Part shown: one piece after another, positions 59,446-64,000 of the stretch
How the letters are laid out: each line of letters opens with the position of its first letter
How positions within the stretch are numbered: position 1 is the stretch's first letter
NCBI GenBank assembly: GCA_950097015.1
Contig: CATNEN010000011.1
Location: forward strand, 3,438,501 to 3,502,500
Reading direction: 5' to 3'
Length of the DNA: 64,000 nucleotides
DNA from: Macrostomum hystrix
Taxonomy: Eukaryota > Platyhelminthes > Macrostomidae
The notes under the pieces: generated by a model
Told to the model about the DNA's origin: nothing
Seen by the model: only the letters and a program-made list of their open reading frames with translations
The model's database searches: none
Translations under genes and position numbers: made by a program

Positions 59446-61264
59446 GTGAGTTGAAAATTCAAACAGGATTTTTTATTTTTTAAGAGTGGACCTACCAAGG
59501 GGGGGGCTTTTCCTTGAAAAATGTTTGTGCTGCACCTGAACGGAGCAACGCCAGCGCGCAAAACTCAAGATCACGGGGGCCAACTTTTGTTGCGCATCTT
59601 CTGAAACAATTATCAAGTCGCCAGCTCTTTAGAACATCGAGATATTCAATTACTTACCAGGCCTTCAAAACTTATCAGCATCACACCCAAATGTGCCTGC
59701 ATCATCTCCGTCTTCGGTGGTCACCTACCTTTATCTAGACGGACTGCTGGGCCTTCAAGGGCTACAAAAGATGGAACTAGGTCACTATGTTCCACGACCT
59801 GACCCGAATTTCTCCAATTTCACCCATCAAGCCTAAATATTAGGCGCAGCTCAACCACAGGTCACCATTGCCTAGTCTGTCAGCCTATCAGTCACCGCCC
59901 TACGCTGTTAGCATTCAGGCGCTGCCAAAAGCATTTTATGGGGGAGATGGCATCGTAGTCCTACTGTTAATTCCACCTTGTTTCTCTGATTTACGAATAA
60001 TTCCAGCTCGTAAGGTAATAATAAAAGTACACGCTTGGGATGTACTTTTAATCCGAGCTAGTCTTATTTTAGGCAATCTCTGCCTCTCTAGAGCTGATTG
60101 ACTTTGATAAAGAGAATTAATGAAAGCGGCAAGATTCGGACAGGATGTGATGCTGATTGTAGGCTTCGTGTAGTGAACTTGATTTAGCCTACGCAGCAAT
60201 GTCGCTACTAGTAACTCTCTTTGTGAGATCTCTTTTTTTCCTACAAAAAATTCTCATATCTTCTCTGAATATTTCTTCTCTCCACTGTATCTTCCTGTCC
60301 CAGTTTTGCTTTCCTACCCCACAGTTTTGCACTCTTAGAACAGGAAATCATGGAAGAAGAATGAACCAAATAGCCTACACCGCGAAGGGTGTACTTTTAC
60401 TCAATTATTTCTCTCCATCTGGGAAGCTGCGAAACCGTTTTTTCATTCCCTATACGTTTGGGGAAGAAATATTCGCTTGCGCTAAATCTCGAACAGGAAC
60501 AGCTGTGGAATGGCATTTGTGCCATTTCACATTCATCATTTCGCTTCACTCTGCTTGTGTGTTTGCTAGAATGGCTTTCAAACTTATTTTGCTACGATTT
60601 TTGTTGTAAAGGAAACATAACTTGAACTTTAATAGCTTATCTTATCGCTACCAAGCTTGACTTGTATGTAATGACATTATTCCCAGAGGTCCTTTATTAA
60701 ATCGAGTGCTAAAAGTACATTTGGTATTCAATGAAAAACTTCAAGAATTTGTATTTAAAAGTGCAACTAAATTTCTTCTAGTACAAAGAGAAATATCATT
60801 GCGTCAACAATAAGCCAGTGCATAGATAGGGGTGCTGCCTAACAGTTTCTATGAGATAGTGGCAGGTCAATTAGGTGCAACTTCCGCTGCTGTTTTTTGT
60901 TATTTCGCTTTTCGCAAACCTAGCCTATACGGCTTTTAGTTTGAAGATTCCCACCGCAGGTCTTCAATTGAAGTGTTTTTTCTATAGGGGAAAAAATTAC
61001 ACGCGCCTACCAATGATGTTTCTTGCACGTGACTGGCTGGAGTGCACTGTGTAAATAAAGCGAAAACACCAGCACCTAGGTATTTAAGACTTAAGAATTT
61101 AATATTAATGTTCCTTGCTGAAAAACTATGAAGACATGACACACTGAACACTTAAAAAACAAAAAAGCACTTTATGAAAATATTTTATATCGCACGACTG
61201 TAAATGAAACAGCGAATAAGCGAGAAATTGATCAGATTAAATTTTCGAAGTTAAAATTAGAAGT
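59446..61264. other. Unique AT-rich DNA, probably intron
   Basis: Short frames occur on both strands (for example 60199-60609), but none has codon bias, a known motif or convincing splice sites. If the 59083 exon is real, this is probably its first intron. Confidence 0.4.
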
Positions 61265-62055
61265 GAATTTGGTGAGGTTCAGAGAGAAAATGTGGTAAGA
61301 TCAGGAGATAATGGGTGGGATTGAGAGAGAAAACGGGGTGAGATTGTGTTAGAAAATGGGGTGAGATTAAGAGTGAATATGGGGTAAGATTGATAGAAAA
61401 GAAATTAGATTGGGAGAGAAAATGGGGTGAGATTGAGAGAGAAATGGGTTGTGATTGATAGAAAAAATGTGAGATTGATAGAGAAAATGAGGTGATATTG
61501 AGATAGAAAACGGGTTGAGATTGAGATAGAAAATGGGGTGAGATTGTGATAGAAAATGGGGTGAGATTAATATAGAAAATGGGGTAAGATTGTGATAGAA
61601 AATGGGGTGAGATTGTGATAGAAAATGGGTTGAGATTGAGATAGAAAATGGGGTGAGATTGTGATAGAAAATGGGGTGAGATTGTGATAGAAAATGGGGT
61701 GAGATTAATATAGAAAATGGGGTAAGATTGTGATAGAAAATGGGGTGAGATTGTGATAGAAAATGGGTTGAGATTGAGATAGAAAATGGGGTGAGATTGT
61801 GATAGAAAATGGGGTGAGATTGTGATAGAAAATGGGGTGAGATTAATATAGAAAATGGGGTAAGATTGTGATAGAAAATGGGGTGAGATTGTGATAGAAA
61901 ATGGGGTGAGATTAATATAGAAAATGGGGTAAGATTGTGATAGAAAATGGGGTGAGATTGTGATAGAAAATGGGGTGAGATTGTGATTGAGAGAGAAATG
62001 GGGTAAGATTGATAGGAAAAAAATGAGATTGGGAGAGAAAATGTGGTGAGATTAT
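61265..62055. repeat. 23-bp minisatellite
   Basis: About 33 copies of a unit like GAGATTGTGATAGAAAATGG. A block of about 150 bp (six to seven units including an ATTAATATAG variant) is repeated three times between 61555 and 61930. Confidence 0.94.
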
Positions 62056-62734
62056 CAGCGATATTAAGGTACCATTGAGTGCGATAATGGTTAGACTTGG
62101 ACTGAAACTGTCATCGACTGATTGAGTGTGAGGTACTCGTATGTACTCGTAGTAAGACGTAGAGCGATATTTGGGGTGAGACATTACTTGAGAATTTTCC
62201 TAATTCACTCCCTTTTTCTAAGCAATAAAGTTTTTATTACTGCTTTGCCTTTGGGGCCTGGATGACAAAAGCTTCTTTACACCTGAACTTTTATAATATT
62301 TTCGTTTCCTTAGAGAACGCAGCTTTTCAGTGTGTCTTGTGTACTTTTAAGATCACTTAGCTTGTCATTAAGTGAAGCAGGTAAGCTTGCTGTTTGATCT
62401 CTTTGCCCTGGACAACTGACACACCCCATTCTGCGTTGCTTTGTTGTTCAGCTTTGTATTGTTTGACTCTGAGTGGTGTGGTAAAAACTACAATGGAAAT
62501 TTGAAAACTCCTGTCCAGTATTTGACATCACGTGACTTATCTCACTCTCTCACCCGCTCTCTCCTCTGTGTCAGTGAGCACTATGCTGTTAACCGCCTCG
62601 TCAAATTTTTGGTGCATTTCGAGTGTGCAATAAATGTGAATTTAGGAACTCACTTAGAAACTCACCGAAACTAATTATACAGATTTTTAATTGTATGCAT
62701 ACGGACGATTCAAATACTTGAATTCATGGAAACT
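62056..62734. other. Unique spacer, nothing recognised
   Basis: A stretch of about 680 bp with no supportable gene, RNA or repeat. Confidence 0.4.
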
Positions 62735-63605
62735 GCCGAGAAAATTGGGTAAAAAGAGAGAAGGATGGGTAGAAAGGAGAGAAGGTAGGGTAGGAAGTAG
62801 AGAAGGTAGGGTAGGAAGTAGATTAGAGGGTTAGGGATAGAAAATAAAGGGTAGAAAGGAAAGAAGAAAGGTAGAAAGGAGTAAAGGAAGGGTAGAAAGG
62901 AGATAAGGAAGGGTAGAAAGGAGAGAAGCAAGGCTAGAAAGGAGAGAAGGAAGGGTAGAAAGGAGAGAAGGAAAGGTAGAAAGGAGAAGATGAAGGCTAG
63001 AAAGGAGAGAAGTAAAGGTAGAAAGGAGAAGATGAAGGCTAGAAAGGAGAGAAGGAAGGGTAGAAAGGAGAGAAGTAAAGGTAGAAAGGAAAAGAGGAAG
63101 TGTAGAAAGGAGAGAAGCAAGACTAGAAAGTAGAGAAGGAATGATAGAAAGGAGAGAAGGAAGGCTAGAAAGGAGAGAAGTAAAGGTAGAAAGGAGAGAA
63201 GGAATGGTAGAAAGGAGAGAAGTAAAGGTAGAAAGGAGAAGATGAAGGCTAGAAAGGAGAGAAGGAAGGGTAGAAAGGAGAGAAGTAAAGGTAGAAAGGA
63301 GAAGATGAAGGCTAGAAAGGAGAGAAGGAAGGGTAGAAAGGAGAGAAGGAAGGGTAGAAAGGAGAGAAGGAAGGGTAGAAAGGAGAGAAGGAAGGGTAGA
63401 AAGGAGAGAAGGAAGGGTAGAAAGGAGAGAAGGAAAGGTAGAAAGGAAAAGAGGAAGTGTAGAAAGGAGAGAAGCAAGACTAGAAAGTAGAGAAGGAATG
63501 ATAGAAAGGAGAGAAGGAAGGCTAGAAAGGAGAGAAGTAAAGGTAGAAAGGAGAGAAGGAAAGGTAGAAAGGAGAAGAGGAAGGCTAGAAAGGAGAGAAG
63601 AATCG
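62735..63605. repeat. 20-bp purine-rich minisatellite
   Basis: About 43 copies of GGTAGAAAGGAGAGAAGGAA with variants. A block of about 370 bp (around 63045-63150 and 63430-63540, including the GAAGTGTAG and CAAGACTAG subtypes) recurs, pointing to higher-order duplication. The + strand is nearly pure purine except for T. Confidence 0.94.
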
Positions 63606-64000
63606 AAAAGACAGAGAAGCAATTACGCTCGTACAATAAAATAAAATTAAAAATTTCGTTAAAAGCGAACCCAGTTACTCGGTATTATATTGTTCAAATC
63701 TTCTCATGAAAATCATATTTGCTATCCACAAGAAACTGGTAGAAGACAAAGTAGATGAATCCGAAAATTAGATTCCTAACTTTCTTCTTGACCTAACTGA
63801 TTTGCCAGCAAACGCCACTCTCTTAAACAGGTTTTCTCTAGTGTTTAAACGCTTATAAGGCGCAATGTTTGTTTTACTCAGTAGATCTGCCCTGTGTTAG
63901 CGGTGTAGATAATAAGGCCATTCTAGTACTAGTACAAGTGCTGCAGTTGTTGAATTCTATTCTGTGTTTATGCTTCCTGTGATTGAATAAATTATAATGT
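63606..64000. other. Unique sequence at window end
   Basis: No supportable feature; short AT-rich DNA running into the window edge. Confidence 0.4.

Noticed and set aside
60199-60609. 136-codon + frame in the last 4 kb
   Set aside because: No motif, hydrophobic AT-driven composition, no conserved block and no supporting splice or poly(A) signals.
62710-63636. Leu/Phe/Ser-rich frames on the - strand that look like membrane proteins
   Set aside because: Complement of a purine-rich 20-bp array; hydrophobic character is a by-product of pyrimidine-rich codons.

Overview
The window is animal (metazoan) nuclear DNA. Genes are split by spliceosomal introns with GT..AG borders. The protein families are animal ones: MFSD2 lipid transporter, hemicentin-type VWA with VWD/C8/TIL, ShKT and PAN modules, RBBP6, and protein farnesyltransferase beta. 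Exons are relatively G+C-rich and introns A+T-rich. Roughly a quarter of the sequence is minisatellite. The species cannot be fixed from the sequence. A small soft-bodied invertebrate is likely; I lean towards a free-living flatworm such as a macrostomid, by inference only.

Layout. 1-3440: a 14-bp purine-rich satellite. 3624-9550 (+): a complete six-exon MFSD2-like lysophospholipid symporter, with minisatellites in introns 1, 2, 3 and 5. 9549-12270: more arrays, AT-rich DNA and a doubtful gene end. 12703-38141 (+): a 36-exon gene for a giant secreted protein. My exon chain sums to 19,710 nt, exactly 6,569 codons plus a stop. The protein has a signal peptide, two VWA domains, a VWD-C8-TIL block, ShKT, about 4,600 residues of Lys/Arg/Cys-rich repeats of 43-45 residues (about 100 units), then ShKT, PAN, ShKT, ShKT and a Lys/Thr/Ser-rich tail. 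40053-47115 (-): RBBP6 in eight coding exons (1,088 codons plus stop), with arrays in most introns. 47272-53095: three large arrays upstream of RBBP6. 54284-55708 (-): an intronless farnesyltransferase beta subunit. 59083-59445 (+): the first exon of an unrecognised gene. The rest holds two more arrays and no gene I can support.

The most interesting object is the giant protein. Its mucin/vWF-like N-terminal half-module, very long basic cysteine-rich core and charged tail suggest an extracellular material (adhesive, cohesive, matrix or egg/cyst coat) that assembles through disulfides. The function is inferred. The gene lies in an island without minisatellites, whereas the genes on both sides are full of them. 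The other three recognised genes are ordinary housekeeping or transport genes, and I see no operon-like or functional link between them.
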